DNA of 64,000 nucleotides from Rhizobiaceae bacterium (GCA_023953905.1 JAMLJA010000002.1:1-64000); one strand, 5' to 3'; positions 28,462 through 38,933 are shown, counted from the first letter of the stretch. The notes: generated from the letters alone by a model not told the origin. Translations and numbers: made by a program.

Positions 28462-29445
28462 TCAGCGAACGGGCGGAATTTTGCCCAGTTTGATGAAGCC
28501 CATGGAAGCCTTGCCTTTAGAAATCTTCAGGGGCAACGTCGTGTTTTGCCCAAGCATCGCGATACCCAGCATCGCCTTGTTGATCTGGTCGCTGGCTTCA
28601 GGAAGCGCCTCCGCTGCGACCTGCGCCAGCCCCTGAGCGTTGCGCACTGTGAGCGTCAGGTCGGCATCGACAAGTCCGTTTTGATCCGCCGATGCCGTTC
28701 CAGAAACGCCGATTCCCGTCGACGCATCGGTGGACAAGGTCAAGGTACGGATGGTTGCGGATTGACCGCGCAAACTGTCAGTCTGCGAAGCAAGCCACGC
28801 GATGCCATCAGCCAAAGTGAGATCGGCTTCGCCCGAAAGTGGCGGCAGCAAGCGGCCTTCAAGCAGCGAGGCATCGGCCGTGAGATCGCCGAAACTGCCT
28901 GCAACGTCGAGATCGCGGCCGTTCGGGCGCAGATGGCCCTGAAACGTCTTGGCGTTGACCAGCGCGGCACTGGAAGCCGTCCCCGCCGAAAGATCGCGAC
29001 CTTCTACGGATACGCGCTCCGGCAGCGGCGACGCGAGACGGACGCTGGCGCGCAGAGCCTCCCAATTCAACTTGAGAGGCTGCGCTCCGACGAGCGTGAC
29101 GATTGCCGGACCATCGACTTCGCCAACGATATGTGACGGATTGTAGACCTGCGCTGCGGTGCGGAATGCGCCGGCCTCGATGCTGGTGCCCTTACCGTCA
29201 CTGAAGTCCACGGAATCGCAGAAAACGCCAATGCGAAACGGGAAGCCGCGTGCCGATGGATTGACGCAGTCGGCAGTCGTGCCGTTCGCCTTGGCGTCGG
29301 CAAGAGCGACATTCACCTGTTCGACCAGTTTGCCTGCAAAATAGAACCAGCCGAGGCTGTAGCCACCGAACAGCACGACCACAAAGATCGCCAGCCCGAT
29401 CATCCGGCCGAAATATTTCGGTTTGGGGGTCTCGCTTGACGTCAT
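28462..29445 (-). CDS. DUF2125 domain protein, membrane-anchored
   Basis: A 327-residue protein with an N-terminal membrane helix (about residues 17-38) and a large periplasmic beta-rich domain of the DUF2125 family, function unknown. Two parallel stretches in the sequence (around VEGRDLSAGTASSAAL and LPPLSGEADLTLADG) suggest repeated lipid-binding-like beta units, as in AsmA-type proteins, but this is only a visual impression. The ATG at 29445 (MTSSETPKPKYFG) is preferred to one seven codons upstream. It converges with tyrC. Confidence 0.8.
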   Translation of the reverse strand: MTSSETPKPKYFGRMIGLAIFVVVLFGGYSLGWFYFAGKLVEQVNVALADAKANGTTADCVNPSARGFPFRIGVFCDSVDFSDGKGTSIEAGAFRTAAQVYNPSHIVGEVDGPAIVTLVGAQPLKLNWEALRASVRLASPLPERVSVEGRDLSAGTASSAALVNAKTFQGHLRPNGRDLDVAGSFGDLTADASLLEGRLLPPLSGEADLTLADGIAWLASQTDSLRGQSATIRTLTLSTDASTGIGVSGTASADQNGLVDADLTLTVRNAQGLAQVAAEALPEASDQINKAMLGIAMLGQNTTLPLKISKGKASMGFIKLGKIPPVR

Positions 29446-29509
29446 GCGCTGGCTTTCGATAGGCACTGTTGGATGGCCCGATTTGCGGGCATCATGTTGG
29501 CTAGGGGAT

Positions 29510-30055
29510 ATGGGCGATTTTTGGGTCTTTGGCTATGGTTCGCTGATGTGGCGACCGGGCTTTGCACATACCCACGTTGAACGCGCGCGCCTGCATGGCT
29601 TTCGCCGCGCCCTTTGCGTCCGCTCATGGGTACACCGAGGAACCAGGACCCGGCCGGGGCTCGTGCTCGGGCTGGATCGCGGCGGCTCCTGCATCGGGCT
29701 CGCGTTTCGTGTCCCCGGCGATCTGCGCGGCGAAGTGATCGACTATCTTCGCCAGAGGGAGCTGGTCACAAGGGTCTATGAAGAGCGGACATTGCCGGTG
29801 ATGCTCTCAAGCGGCGACAAGGTTGAGGCGCTTTGCTATGTCGTGGACCGTCGCCATGAGCAGTATGCCGGACGAATGGATGCGTCCCACGCCGCCGAAA
29901 TGGTCATGGGCACCAGCGGCCAATCCGGACCAAATGACGAATATGTTCTCAACACACTGGAGCACCTGGAAGCTCTGAAAATCCGCGACCATTGGCTTGA
30001 GGACGTTGGGAACAGGCTTCGGACGGCGACTGCATCGGCTATGCGCGACGTTTGA
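29510..30055 (+). CDS. ChaC-like gamma-glutamylcyclotransferase
   Basis: A 181-residue protein. It begins MGDFWVFGYGSLMWRPGF, the substrate-binding YGSL motif of gamma-glutamylcyclotransferases, and has the ChaC-type YEERTLPV segment with the catalytic Glu. ChaC enzymes degrade glutathione to 5-oxoproline and Cys-Gly. The ATG at 29510 has AGGGGAT just ahead; an open frame upstream lies antisense to the DUF2125 start. The 3' end overlaps the convergent EamA gene by 17 bases. Confidence 0.87.
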   Translation: MGDFWVFGYGSLMWRPGFAHTHVERARLHGFRRALCVRSWVHRGTRTRPGLVLGLDRGGSCIGLAFRVPGDLRGEVIDYLRQRELVTRVYEERTLPVMLSSGDKVEALCYVVDRRHEQYAGRMDASHAAEMVMGTSGQSGPNDEYVLNTLEHLEALKIRDHWLEDVGNRLRTATASAMRDV

Positions 30056-30908
30056 AGAGCATTGACTTTGCGGCCAGCACCGCGCCTGCCGTGATCAGAA
30101 CGCAGGCCACCAGAATGTGCGGCGTTGGCCGGGAAAATCCCGCGACGATAAGAATGATTGTCGACAACAGTGGTGCGGCATAACTCGCCGCTCCCAGAAC
30201 CTGAATGCTGCCGTGCTTGACCCCATAGTCCCACGCGTAAAACGCCGCCCCGACGGGCATCAGGCCAAGACCCAGCACGGCAAGCCATTCGCCAAGCCCG
30301 CCCGGCAGCACGGTATTTTCGAGAAGCAGGTGGCAGATAAGGGACAGTAGGGATGTGGCTGCGCAGAACCACGTCACGATGCTGGTCGGCACGGCGGGAA
30401 AGCGGCGCGACAAAAGCGAATAGGCCGACCAGATCACCGCACAGACGCCCGCCATCGCATAGCCGAACAAATAACGGCTGTCGAAAGCGAGCTTGCCGCC
30501 ATTTGTGACGATCAGGAACATGCCGGCCAGACCGAGCAGCGCGCCAGCCACGTGATGCCACTGAAGCCGCTCACCGGGCATCAGCGCCGAACCCAGCACG
30601 ATCAGCAATGGCCACAGATAAGCGATCAGACTTGCTTCGACGGCCGGCGCATTTCGCAGGGCTGTAAAGTAGAAGAAATGGTAGCCGAACAGGCCGGCAA
30701 TGCCGATGACCCAGACCTGCAGGGGAATCGCTTCGCGCCTTGCTGGTGCCTGCATGAAAAGTCGCGCCACGAGGCCGACCAGGGTACCGATCGCAAACGT
30801 GATCGCCGACAGCAGGAAGGGCGGGATCTCACCTGAGGCATCGGTGAACAGTGCAAGCAGCGCCCACATGGCGACCGCTGAAAACCCGATGATTGTGGCC
30901 CGCCCCAT
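30039..30908 (-). CDS. EamA/DMT-family transporter (YddG-like)
   Basis: A 289-residue membrane protein with ten hydrophobic segments in two EamA halves. The stretch MPVGAAFYAWDYGVKHGSIQ resembles YddG-type exporters of aromatic amino acids, though substrate cannot be settled from sequence. It is convergent and overlapping with the ChaC-like gene. Confidence 0.82.
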   Translation of the reverse strand: MGRATIIGFSAVAMWALLALFTDASGEIPPFLLSAITFAIGTLVGLVARLFMQAPARREAIPLQVWVIGIAGLFGYHFFYFTALRNAPAVEASLIAYLWPLLIVLGSALMPGERLQWHHVAGALLGLAGMFLIVTNGGKLAFDSRYLFGYAMAGVCAVIWSAYSLLSRRFPAVPTSIVTWFCAATSLLSLICHLLLENTVLPGGLGEWLAVLGLGLMPVGAAFYAWDYGVKHGSIQVLGAASYAAPLLSTIILIVAGFSRPTPHILVACVLITAGAVLAAKSMLFKRRA

Positions 30909-30933
30909 GGCACCCTCCGGGGCAGTTCAACCC

Positions 30934-31731
30934 CTAATCGATCACTTCCACCCGGCTCGCCCTAAGGGTCAAGGTTCCCATCTCGGTGCCGACGCTTGCA
31001 TGTACGGGCGCGTATACTCCGGTCGCGCCCAAGGGTGCAAACGTGATTGAGATGCGGCTCTTGTCACGCATGAATTTCACCGACTTCTTGCTCGCGCGAT
31101 AGCCGGAAACGGGGCTGAACCGTGCGGTGCACGTGACGGCAGGACCATCGTAGCCATCGAGCGTTATGTTCGAGACATCCTTGTGTGTCATGTTGATATC
31201 GACACGCATTTCGCCGTCATAGAGTTTGAGAGGCTTGGCACAGACTTCGGCGGGGCTTGCGGCCTTGACCAGAAATGCAGACAGTGGATCCAGGACGGAG
31301 CGCAACTGGGCATCGGTGACGGGGACCCAGTCTTTCGCCCGAGGCTTCGGCGGCGGTACCATTTCGGTCGACACGACGTTGCCGTTCGCGAAACTGATCG
31401 TAAGGCTCTTGTTCTTCTTGTTGTGCTTGTAGCTTGTCGACGCCTTGAGTGGCACGGTGCCGTTGTTCGACATCCGCCCCCTGACGGACAGGTTCGCCTT
31501 GGTGTCATCGAAGACTTTGCCCAGACCCGCTGTCGAGACCGAGCCTTCGATCACATAGTTTGGGCCATCGATGGTCGAGATCATGCTCGATCTTGCGATG
31601 GTGATGCCGAGATACGTGACGGAATAATCGCCCCGAAACGATTTCGTCTCCGCATGCGCACTCGATGCGAACGGTGCCAGCGCCGTTGCCGCCAAGGCCA
31701 GTCCAAAGAGGGTTCGTCGCCGCCCGTGCAT
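30934..31731 (-). CDS. DUF3108 domain periplasmic protein
   Basis: A 265-residue secreted protein: a signal peptide of about 28 residues (ending SSAHA) is followed by a DUF3108 beta-rich domain (KSFRGDYSVTYLGITIARS onward). The family is widespread in proteobacterial envelopes and has no assigned activity. It is divergent from rpmB and 25 bases upstream of the EamA gene. The ATG at 31731 opens the signal peptide directly. Confidence 0.82.
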   Translation of the reverse strand: MHGRRRTLFGLALAATALAPFASSAHAETKSFRGDYSVTYLGITIARSSMISTIDGPNYVIEGSVSTAGLGKVFDDTKANLSVRGRMSNNGTVPLKASTSYKHNKKNKSLTISFANGNVVSTEMVPPPKPRAKDWVPVTDAQLRSVLDPLSAFLVKAASPAEVCAKPLKLYDGEMRVDINMTHKDVSNITLDGYDGPAVTCTARFSPVSGYRASKKSVKFMRDKSRISITFAPLGATGVYAPVHASVGTEMGTLTLRASRVEVID

Positions 31732-31996
31732 CGCCAGTGTCTTCTTATCCGGATACCTACCGTCAACGGTTGCGGCAGGAATCCGGCAATTATATGAGAT
31801 GCGAAGCCTGCACCCTGCCAGTCGGAGTGCGAAGCCTTCGGACAAGCTTCAACATGACTCTCCGATGACTTGACGCTTGCTCCAAATGCCACTAAGGAAC
31901 GCCAACTTTCCCAAAGGCCGCTCAATGAGACCGCGCGCCGGTATTCTGGTGCGATGCAGGTTTTTTTGGGCTGATTGAGAACGAAGGTAAACACAA

Positions 31997-32293
31997 ATGT
32001 CCCGCTCCTGCGATCTGACCGGCAAGGCCGTGATGTCCGGCAACAATGTCAGCCATGCCAACAACAAGACCAGACGGCGCTTCCTGCCGAACCTCGTCAA
32101 CGTGACGCTGCAGTCTGAGTCGCTGAACCAGAATGTCCGCCTCCGCATTTCTGCCAACGCTCTGCGTTCGGTCGAGCATCGCGGCGGTCTCGACGCGTTT
32201 CTTGCGAAGGCTGACAGTGCGGAGCTTTCCCCGCGCGCTCGTCTGCTGAAGAAGCAGATTGCCAAGAAGGCGGCTGAAGCAGCTTCTGCTTGA
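31997..32293 (+). CDS. rpmB: 50S ribosomal protein L28
   Basis: A 98-residue basic protein. It starts [20 protein letters not shown], the conserved L28 N-terminus, and ends in a lysine/alanine-rich tail typical of alphaproteobacteria. Its AAGG ribosome-binding site lies about nine bases before the ATG. It is transcribed alone, without rpmG beside it. Confidence 0.97.
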   Translation: MSRSCDLTGKAVMSGNNVSHANNKTRRRFLPNLVNVTLQSESLNQNVRLRISANALRSVEHRGGLDAFLAKADSAELSPRARLLKKQIAKKAAEAASA

Positions 32294-32302
32294 TTGAAAT
32301 CT

Positions 32303-32321
32303 AGGCGGGGGACGACCGCCT
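32303..32321 (+). terminator. Stem-loop after rpmB
   Basis: AGGCGG (32303-32308) and CCGCCT (32316-32321) form a 6-bp stem ten bases after the rpmB stop. No T-run follows, so termination may be partial before yhhQ. Confidence 0.4.
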
Positions 32322-32380
32322 GACTGGCGCATGATCGGGGGATCGTGCGCACCACTGGTTCCATCACCCAGGATAAAAAA

Positions 32381-33064
32381 ATGCATTCTTCTTCGATATA
32401 TGCGCCATTCGTGGCCGCCATGGCTGTTGTCGTGGTGGCCTCAAACATTCTGGTTCAGTTTCCCGTAGACGGAACGATCGGAAGCCTGTCGCTGGCCGAC
32501 GTCCTGACCTGGGGCGCGTTCACTTATCCTTTCGCGTTTCTGGTCACTGATCTCGCCAATCGTCGACATGGACCGAAATTGGCGCGTCGGATCGTGCTGG
32601 TCGGTTTCATGGTCGCGGTGTTCTGCTCGATCGTCATTCCGCCGCTTCTTTTCCGCATCGGCCTGATCGAATTCGAGACCGCCGCCGGACGCCTCGTGCG
32701 CATTGCGATTGCCTCCGGCGCGGCGTTCCTGACCGCGCAGCTTCTCGATGTCACCGTCTTCAACTGGCTGCGGCGCCAAAGCTGGTGGCGTGCCCCGATC
32801 TTTGGAACGCTTGTCGGTTCGGTGGTCGACACGTTGATCTTCTTCTCGATCAGCTTCGCTGCCGTCTTCGCCTTTGTCGGCCCTGAGGACGGTTTTGCGC
32901 TGGAAGCGGCGCCACTTCTCGGCATATTCGCCATAGAAGCTCCTCGCTGGTTGTCGTGGGCGGTGGGAGATCTCACCGTGAAGCTCCTGATTGGCGTCTT
33001 TGCCCTCATTCCCTATCGTCTGATCGCCGCCCGCTGGGCACAGCCGAAGATCGAAGCCGCTTGA
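32381..33064 (+). CDS. yhhQ: queuosine precursor transporter
   Basis: A 227-residue membrane protein of the YhhQ/VUT-1 family with six hydrophobic segments. Typical text includes LADVLTWGAFTYPFAFLVTD and WRAPIFGTLVGSVVDTLIFF. YhhQ imports preQ0/preQ1 for tRNA queuosine modification. The ATG at 32381 with AGGA eight bases ahead was preferred over a GTG at 32345. Its TGA overlaps the TTG start of the next gene. Confidence 0.9.
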   Translation: MHSSSIYAPFVAAMAVVVVASNILVQFPVDGTIGSLSLADVLTWGAFTYPFAFLVTDLANRRHGPKLARRIVLVGFMVAVFCSIVIPPLLFRIGLIEFETAAGRLVRIAIASGAAFLTAQLLDVTVFNWLRRQSWWRAPIFGTLVGSVVDTLIFFSISFAAVFAFVGPEDGFALEAAPLLGIFAIEAPRWLSWAVGDLTVKLLIGVFALIPYRLIAARWAQPKIEAA

Positions 33065-33732
33065 TTCCCTGGGTGCAACTCGACAGCGCCGAGATGCCGG
33101 ATGGCGGCGGCGCGATCCGGCTGAAGCAGCGCGGGAGCGAATTTTCCATCATGCTCGGCGCAACCGAGCTTATGAACAGCCGCCTCAGCGGATCGGAAGA
33201 GGCACTGGCCAAGCTCTCCTGCGAGACAATCGGCCCTCGCCCTGGCGCGTCCATGCTGATTGGCGGGCTCGGTATGGGCTTCACCCTGCGCGCTGCTTTG
33301 GCGGATATCGAGGCGGATGCCCGTGTGACAGTGGCCGAACTTGTCCCCGCTGTCGTGCAATGGGCGCGCGGACCGATGGCCGATTTGTTTGGTGGATGCC
33401 TTGACGATCCACGCGTCTCGATCTGGGAAGGCGACGTTTGTGACCTCATCCGATCGAGAAAGCGGGCATATGACGCAATCCTGCTCGACGTCGATAATGG
33501 ACCGGAAGGCCTGACCAGGGCCGCGAATGACGCCCTCTACGACCTCTCCGGCCTGCGTAGCGCGCGTGAAGCTCTGCGCGCCGGCGGCGTGCTTGCGGTC
33601 TGGTCATCCGCTCCGGACGCGGCCTTCACGAAGCGCCTGCAGAAGGCAGGTTTCTCCACGCAGGAAGTAAAGACACGCGCCAACGGCAAGCGCGGCGCCC
33701 GCCACACAATCTGGCTGGCGACGACCGGCTGA
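33061..33732 (+). CDS. spermidine-synthase-like protein
   Basis: A 223-residue SAM-fold protein resembling spermidine synthases. The nucleotide-binding part is LIGGLGMGFTLRAAL followed by VTVAELVPAVVQWARG; DAILLDVDNGPEGL is the catalytic-side segment. The aspartates of the true aminopropyltransferase site are only partly recognisable, so the activity is uncertain. A TTG start at 33061, overlapping the yhhQ stop as TTGA, gives the family N-terminus IPWVQLDSA. Confidence 0.8.
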   Translation: MIPWVQLDSAEMPDGGGAIRLKQRGSEFSIMLGATELMNSRLSGSEEALAKLSCETIGPRPGASMLIGGLGMGFTLRAALADIEADARVTVAELVPAVVQWARGPMADLFGGCLDDPRVSIWEGDVCDLIRSRKRAYDAILLDVDNGPEGLTRAANDALYDLSGLRSAREALRAGGVLAVWSSAPDAAFTKRLQKAGFSTQEVKTRANGKRGARHTIWLATTG

Positions 33733-33783
33733 CCGCGCTTCCATCGCGGTCAAGCCGCCCGGCCTATTTTCCCGCCCACGTGC

Positions 33784-34827
33784 TCAATCGGCGTGAAGCA
33801 CGAATTCCAGATACAGGTTACGCTGCAGGATCGAATGATTGTCGTCAGACATCAGTGACACCATGACGGCGCCGTCCTCGCGGGTCCAGACGTCCATCGC
33901 TTCCATATTATCGATCTGGTAGCCCATATCCGCCTGCAGCAGGACGGGACCGTCCGCGACCGCACCTTTGACAATGGATTCGCCATAGATGCGCCTCAGC
34001 CGCATCTTGACCCCAGCCATCATGGAGTAGCTGCGCTCGAGCAGAAGCAGGTCTCCGTCTGGCAGGAATGCGCCGTCGGTAATATCGAACTCATCATTGC
34101 GCTTCACCGTGAAGACGCCCTTGTGAGGGCCCTCGATGATGGCGGCGAATATGTTGCCGGCCTTGTCGAGGCTCTTTTCCGAGACGACCACCAACGCGCC
34201 TTCGTGCTGACCATAGGCGTTGGCACGCGTGACCGTCTCGAAACCTCGGTTCTGGCGCAGTTCCTGTTTGGGCACCAGAAAATCCAGTGTTCTCAAGGGA
34301 GCCTGCATGTTTGCCGGATCGATCCTGAACTGGGCGATCCTGTGATTGCGCTCGAAGCCAACCGTGGCCAGATCGCCTTTCACGTCCAGCCCCTCGGCGT
34401 CCGCTTCCCACTTGGTGGAAACCGGCGCTCCGTTGGCATCGACCATCTGGGTCATCGAGAAGTCACTCATCCCGGTGGGCTTGCTAGATGTGTCCCTGTC
34501 AATCTTGCCGAAGAACCAGAAGCCTGTGTCGGTCACACCGATAAAATCACTACCCGGCCGACGAAACCGGAAGGCGGAGATGCCCCCGAACTGCCGTGAG
34601 GTGGAGGTCATTTCCAGACCGCCAACGAATTCCAGCGAGCCGAACCGCATATCTGGACGGCCGATGCGAAAATGATCGATGGTCGCGGATGTGACCTCGA
34701 CCTCAAATGGCGCGGCGGCGGCAATCGCATCAGTTGCGTTGAAAGCCAAAGCGGAAACGAGGGCGGTCGCGATGACGCGAAATGTCATAGCGCACGCCGC
34801 CAGCCGGCGGCGCAATGGCGTAATCAT
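33784..34827 (-). CDS. secreted esterase-like/phytase-like beta-propeller protein
   Basis: A 347-residue protein with a signal peptide (cleavage near AIAAAA) and the domain called esterase-like activity of phytase: [18 protein letters not shown], then [20 protein letters not shown] and [25 protein letters not shown]. The start at 34827 overlaps the cobT stop as ATGA, which implies coupled translation; an internal ATG at 34788 would also give a clean signal peptide. Substrate unknown; the pairing with cobT is common in rhizobia but unexplained. Confidence 0.82.
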   Translation of the reverse strand: MITPLRRRLAACAMTFRVIATALVSALAFNATDAIAAAAPFEVEVTSATIDHFRIGRPDMRFGSLEFVGGLEMTSTSRQFGGISAFRFRRPGSDFIGVTDTGFWFFGKIDRDTSSKPTGMSDFSMTQMVDANGAPVSTKWEADAEGLDVKGDLATVGFERNHRIAQFRIDPANMQAPLRTLDFLVPKQELRQNRGFETVTRANAYGQHEGALVVVSEKSLDKAGNIFAAIIEGPHKGVFTVKRNDEFDITDGAFLPDGDLLLLERSYSMMAGVKMRLRRIYGESIVKGAVADGPVLLQADMGYQIDNMEAMDVWTREDGAVMVSLMSDDNHSILQRNLYLEFVLHAD

Positions 34828-36716
34828 CCCGAACGTCTCGACTGGTCGCGACGGTCGCGCGGACTTGCCTCTTCGAAAAGCGCGGCAAGTTGTTCCGTCA
34901 TCGCCCCGGCGAGTTCCTCTGCATCCACGATCGTCACCGCCCGCTGATAGTAGCGGGTCACGTCGTGGCCGATGCCAATGGCGAGCAGCTCAACCGGCGA
35001 GCGTTTCTCGATCATTTCGATAACCGCGCGCAAATGGCGCTCCAGATAATTGCCTGGATTGACCGAAAGGGTCGAGTCGTCCACCGGCGCGCCATCGGAA
35101 ATCATCATCAGGATCCGCCTTTGCTCAGGGCGGCCGAGAAGCCGGTTATGCGCCCAAAGCAGAGCCTCGCCGTCGATATTCTCCTTCAGTAGCCCCTCAC
35201 GCATCATCAGGCCAAGGTTGCGGCGTGCGCGGCGCCATGGTGCATCCGCACTCTTGTAGATGATGTGACGCAGATCGTTGAGGCGTCCGGGAGACGGCGG
35301 CTTGCCATCCTTGAGCCATTTCTCGCGAGATTGGCCGCCCTTCCAGGCGCGGGTGGTGAACCCCAGAATCTCGACCGATACGCCGCAGCGTTCGAGAGTG
35401 CGCGCAAGAATGTCGGCGCATGTGGCTGCCACGGTGATCGGACGTCCGCGCATGGACCCCGAATTGTCGAGAAGCAGCGTGACCACGGTGTCGCGGAAGC
35501 GCGTATCCTTTTCCTGCTTGAAGGACAGCGGCTGCATGGGATCGATGACCACACGCACCAGCCGGGCGGGATCGAGATAGCCTTCCTCGAGATCGAAATC
35601 CCACGACCGGTTCTGCTGCGCCATCAGGCGGCGCTGCAACCTGTTTGCCAGCCGTCCAACGACCCCTTGAAGATTCGAGAGCTGCTTGTCGAGAAATGCG
35701 CGAAGCCGATCGAGTTCTTCCTCATCGCACAAATCTTCCGCCCCGACCGTTTCGTCAAAGGTCGATGTGAAGACCTTGTAGTCGAAATCCTTCGGGAGAT
35801 TTGCATAAGGAGTGTCGGGCCGCTTCGCCTCCCCCGGTGTCTCGGCGTCCGCCTCGTCTTCGGAGATGTCATCGGCGGTCGCGTCGGAGGCTTCCATCTC
35901 GCCGGCCTGCTCATCATCGTCTGACGCCTCTGCATCGTCGGACTGAGCCTGCTCGCCGCTTGATTCGTCGTCGCCGCCGTCTTCGTTGTTGTCCTCGCCC
36001 TTTGGCTGGTCATCGTCGCTGGACTCGGGCTCGTCCTGCTGTTCTTCCTCGGTCAGCTCATCGGCCATCTCAAGCGAGACGAGCAGGTCACGGATGACCC
36101 GGGCGAAAGCCTGCTGGTCCTCCAGGCGCTCCGACAAGCCGTCCAGATCGGCACCGGCTTTCTCCTCCACCCAGTCGCGCCACAGCCCGACGAGACGCTC
36201 GCCGCTACGCGGAACAGGCCTGCCGGTAAGCTTTTCGCGCACCATAAGCGCCAACGCTTCCTCAAGCGGCGCATCGGCCTGATCGCTGACATCGGCGAGA
36301 TTGGCGCGCAGATACTTGTCTTCAAGCATGGAAGAGATGTTGTCGCCGACGCCCTGCATGGCCCGGCTGCCAATCGCCTCCACGCGCGCCTGTTCGACTG
36401 CGTCATAGACGGCCCGCGCCTGCTTTCCCTCAGGCGCCAGCCTGAGATGCACGCGATTGTCATGGCGCGCCCGCTTCAGAGCCATCGAATCGCCGAGGCC
36501 CCGCGTCACGGCTATGTCGTTGCCAGTCGGCTTCTTGGGCAGTTCAGGCAGGCGCGCACGATTGCCAGCGAGCGCCGGATTGTCCTTGGCGAAGCTCACT
36601 TCCATCTCGTGATCGCCCGAGATGGCGCGCATGCAGACCGCTAGCGATCGCTTGAACGCGTCAGTTTCAGCGCCCGCCTTCGGCTTGTTGCGGGTATTGT
36701 CGCCCGGCCCTGCCAT
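34824..36716 (-). CDS. cobT: aerobic cobaltochelatase subunit CobT
   Basis: A 630-residue protein. The N-terminal domain is followed by a strongly acidic low-complexity stretch (about residues 215-300, runs of D and E) and a C-terminal von Willebrand A domain with the MIDAS motif DNSGS at 417-421. CobN, CobS and CobT together insert cobalt into hydrogenobyrinic acid a,c-diamide in aerobic cobalamin synthesis; cobN is not in the window. It lies 9 bases after cobS on the minus strand. Confidence 0.95.
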   Translation of the reverse strand: MAGPGDNTRNKPKAGAETDAFKRSLAVCMRAISGDHEMEVSFAKDNPALAGNRARLPELPKKPTGNDIAVTRGLGDSMALKRARHDNRVHLRLAPEGKQARAVYDAVEQARVEAIGSRAMQGVGDNISSMLEDKYLRANLADVSDQADAPLEEALALMVREKLTGRPVPRSGERLVGLWRDWVEEKAGADLDGLSERLEDQQAFARVIRDLLVSLEMADELTEEEQQDEPESSDDDQPKGEDNNEDGGDDESSGEQAQSDDAEASDDDEQAGEMEASDATADDISEDEADAETPGEAKRPDTPYANLPKDFDYKVFTSTFDETVGAEDLCDEEELDRLRAFLDKQLSNLQGVVGRLANRLQRRLMAQQNRSWDFDLEEGYLDPARLVRVVIDPMQPLSFKQEKDTRFRDTVVTLLLDNSGSMRGRPITVAATCADILARTLERCGVSVEILGFTTRAWKGGQSREKWLKDGKPPSPGRLNDLRHIIYKSADAPWRRARRNLGLMMREGLLKENIDGEALLWAHNRLLGRPEQRRILMMISDGAPVDDSTLSVNPGNYLERHLRAVIEMIEKRSPVELLAIGIGHDVTRYYQRAVTIVDAEELAGAMTEQLAALFEEASPRDRRDQSRRSG

Positions 36717-36725
36717 GAAATCCGA

Positions 36726-37712
36726 TTACGCCAGCGCCAGGTTTGCAGCGCTTTCCGGCAATTCCTGGCCGAAAGCTCGCTGATAGAATTCGGCAACGAC
36801 GGACCGCTCCAACTCGTCGCACTTGTTGATGAAGGTCAGCCGGAAGGCCAGACCGACATCGCCGAAAATCTCCGCGTTCTCGGCCCAGGTGATCACTGTG
36901 CGCGGGCTCATGACCGTCGACAGATCGCCGTTGATGAAGGCCTGACGGGTCATATCGGCGACCCGAACCATCTTGCTGACAATGTCGCGGCCTTCCGCAC
37001 CCTTGTAGTGCTTGGCCTTCGCCAGGACGATGTTCACCTCATTGTCATGCGGCAGATAGTTGAGCGTCGTGACGATCGACCAGCGGTCCATCTGCGCCTG
37101 ATTGATCTGCTGCGTACCATGGTAAAGCCCGGTGGTGTCGCCGAGACCAACCGTATTGGCCGTGGCGAACAGCCGGAAAGCCGGATGCGGCCGAATCACC
37201 CGGCTCTGGTCGAGCAGGGTCAGGCGACCAGACGACTCGAGCACACGCTGGATCACGAACATCACGTCGGGTCGGCCCGCATCATACTCATCGAAGCAGA
37301 GCGCGATATTGTGCTGATAGGCCCAGGGCAGGATTCCATCGCGGAACTCGGTGATCTGCTTGCCGTCCTGCAGAACGATCGCGTCCTTGCCGACAAGATC
37401 AATACGGCTGACATGGCTATCGAGATTGACGCGCACGCACGGCCAGTTGAGTCGGGCCGCGACCTGCTCGATATGCGTCGACTTGCCGGTGCCGTGATAG
37501 CCGGACACCATGACGCGCCTGTTGAAGGCGAAGCCGGCCAGGATCGCCATCGTGGTCTGCTTGTCGAAGAGATAGTCCGGATCGAGATCCGGCACATGTT
37601 CCGTGGCGACCGAATAGGCCGGCACGACCATCTTCGACTCAAACCCAAAAGTGTCTTTCACCGACACGGTCGTGTCCGGCAGATTGGCAATGTCGCGATC
37701 GATCTTGTTCAT
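36726..37712 (-). CDS. cobS: aerobic cobaltochelatase subunit CobS
   Basis: A 328-residue AAA+ ATPase of the MoxR-like group. Walker A is GYHGTGKST (71-79), the Walker B region reads [13 protein letters not shown], and later [15 protein letters not shown] is typical of CobS. It forms a chaperone-like ring with CobT. The gene heads the cobS-cobT-phytase-like run. Confidence 0.96.
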   Translation of the reverse strand: MNKIDRDIANLPDTTVSVKDTFGFESKMVVPAYSVATEHVPDLDPDYLFDKQTTMAILAGFAFNRRVMVSGYHGTGKSTHIEQVAARLNWPCVRVNLDSHVSRIDLVGKDAIVLQDGKQITEFRDGILPWAYQHNIALCFDEYDAGRPDVMFVIQRVLESSGRLTLLDQSRVIRPHPAFRLFATANTVGLGDTTGLYHGTQQINQAQMDRWSIVTTLNYLPHDNEVNIVLAKAKHYKGAEGRDIVSKMVRVADMTRQAFINGDLSTVMSPRTVITWAENAEIFGDVGLAFRLTFINKCDELERSVVAEFYQRAFGQELPESAANLALA

Positions 37713-37793
37713 TCCAGCCTCATGCCGGCTGCCTGGGAGGCTCAGCCGACTTCAAAACAACCTACTTGCAGGCGGTATTATCAGACACGCGGT

Positions 37794-38405
37794 TCAACAC
37801 AAACCAGCCTGTTTGAGCACGCGATATGCCTGCAGCACCTCGCGGAACCGCTCTTCCGACCCTCTGTCACCGCCATTCGTGTCCGGATGGTGGCGTTTCA
37901 CCAGATCCTTATAGCGCGCCTTGATCTCCGCGCCAGTCGCGCTGACGTCAAGGCCAAGCGTTTCCAGCGCCTTGGCCTCAAGCGGCTTAGCCTTTCGCTG
38001 ACGCGGCGTGTGCGCGCGATCCGCGAACACATTGAGCGGGTCACGTATCCTCTTGTAGTAACCGGCACGGCCCGAACGCATCTGCGCGAAATCCGACGCC
38101 GCCTTGCCGCTGGTGTTGGCGCCCATCACCCAGGTCGGCCTGTGCCCTGTCATCGCTTCTTTCTGAAAGCGCGCAATATCGGAATCGGCAACACCGGAGA
38201 AATAGTTGAAGCCCTTGTTGTACTCGCGCACGTGATCGAAGCAGAAATGGAAATACTCGCCTTCGCGCATCCGCCCCACGGGCGCGCGATGCGTCCCCGG
38301 CTCGGAGCAGCCATCCCATTGGCAGGGCGGCGCGTGCGGTTTCGCCTCGGCCTTCTTGTCGGGGCGCACGCGGATTTTTTCGAAATATTTCGAGTAACTA
38401 CTCAT
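37794..38405 (-). CDS. J-domain (DnaJ-like) protein
   Basis: A 203-residue protein with a C-terminal J domain (about residues 140-203) that contains the HPD motif in KRHHPDTNGGDR, which stimulates DnaK. The N-terminal part contains CQWDGCSEPGTHRAP, a small putative metal-binding segment, and FHFCFDHVREYNKGFNYF-like text. This architecture is conserved in Rhizobiales next to cobS and divergent from bolA. Client unknown. The ATG at 38405 was chosen on family N-terminus (MSSYSKYFEKIRV). Confidence 0.88.
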   Translation of the reverse strand: MSSYSKYFEKIRVRPDKKAEAKPHAPPCQWDGCSEPGTHRAPVGRMREGEYFHFCFDHVREYNKGFNYFSGVADSDIARFQKEAMTGHRPTWVMGANTSGKAASDFAQMRSGRAGYYKRIRDPLNVFADRAHTPRQRKAKPLEAKALETLGLDVSATGAEIKARYKDLVKRHHPDTNGGDRGSEERFREVLQAYRVLKQAGLC

Positions 38406-38551
38406 CTGACATCTGATTATGAGGCGTTCGCGGCGCGATACAAGAATTGACATTCACCGCGTCATGGACCTAACCGCTGAATCGCGTTGGCGCAATCGGC
38501 ATAGACGGGTCGTTGTGTTGGAAGCGCTCTATTTGGTGCAGGAGCAGACAA

Positions 38552-38854
38552 ATGTCCATACAGGCCACCATCGAAGGCAAACTAACGCGCAAATTTGCGC
38601 CGGAACGCCTGATCGTCCTGAATGAGAGTCATCTTCACGCGGGGCATCATCATACCGACAGCGGCCACCATGCGACATTTGACGGCAGCGGCGAAACGCA
38701 TTTTCGTGTGCGCATTGTGGCCGATGCGTTCGCTGGCATGAGTCGCGTGGAGCGTCATCGGGCCGTCAACGAGCTTCTCGCACCCGAACTGAAAGCGGGT
38801 GTTCACGCACTCGCGATAGAACCCTCCGCACCCGGCGAAGCCACTCGCTGGTAG
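38552..38854 (+). CDS. bolA: BolA family protein
   Basis: A 100-residue BolA-fold protein. It has LNESHLHAGHHH, containing the conserved Fe-S ligand His used with monothiol glutaredoxins, and ends with FRVRIVADAFAGMSRVERHR and ALAI. Typical roles are Fe-S trafficking and regulation. AGGAGC lies 9-14 bases before the ATG at 38552. Confidence 0.92.
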   Translation: MSIQATIEGKLTRKFAPERLIVLNESHLHAGHHHTDSGHHATFDGSGETHFRVRIVADAFAGMSRVERHRAVNELLAPELKAGVHALAIEPSAPGEATRW

Positions 38855-38868
38855 AGCCGGCTACAGTA

Positions 38869-38886
38869 CCCTGGGAACCCCCAGGG
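38869..38886 (+). terminator. Stem-loop after bolA
   Basis: CCCTGGG (38869-38875), loop AACC, CCCAGGG (38880-38886), starting 14 bases after the bolA stop. No T-run follows; it may be a terminator or a 3' stabiliser. Confidence 0.45.
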
Positions 38887-38933
38887 AACCCATTGTCGCA
38901 GAAGTTCGTTAATGGACCGAAAGGATTTCGGCC

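Noticed and set aside
37008..38450. Open frame of 480 codons on the plus strand across cobS and the J-domain gene
   Set aside because: It runs antisense through two confidently identified genes and their intergenic gap; residues are His/Arg-rich shadow sequence.
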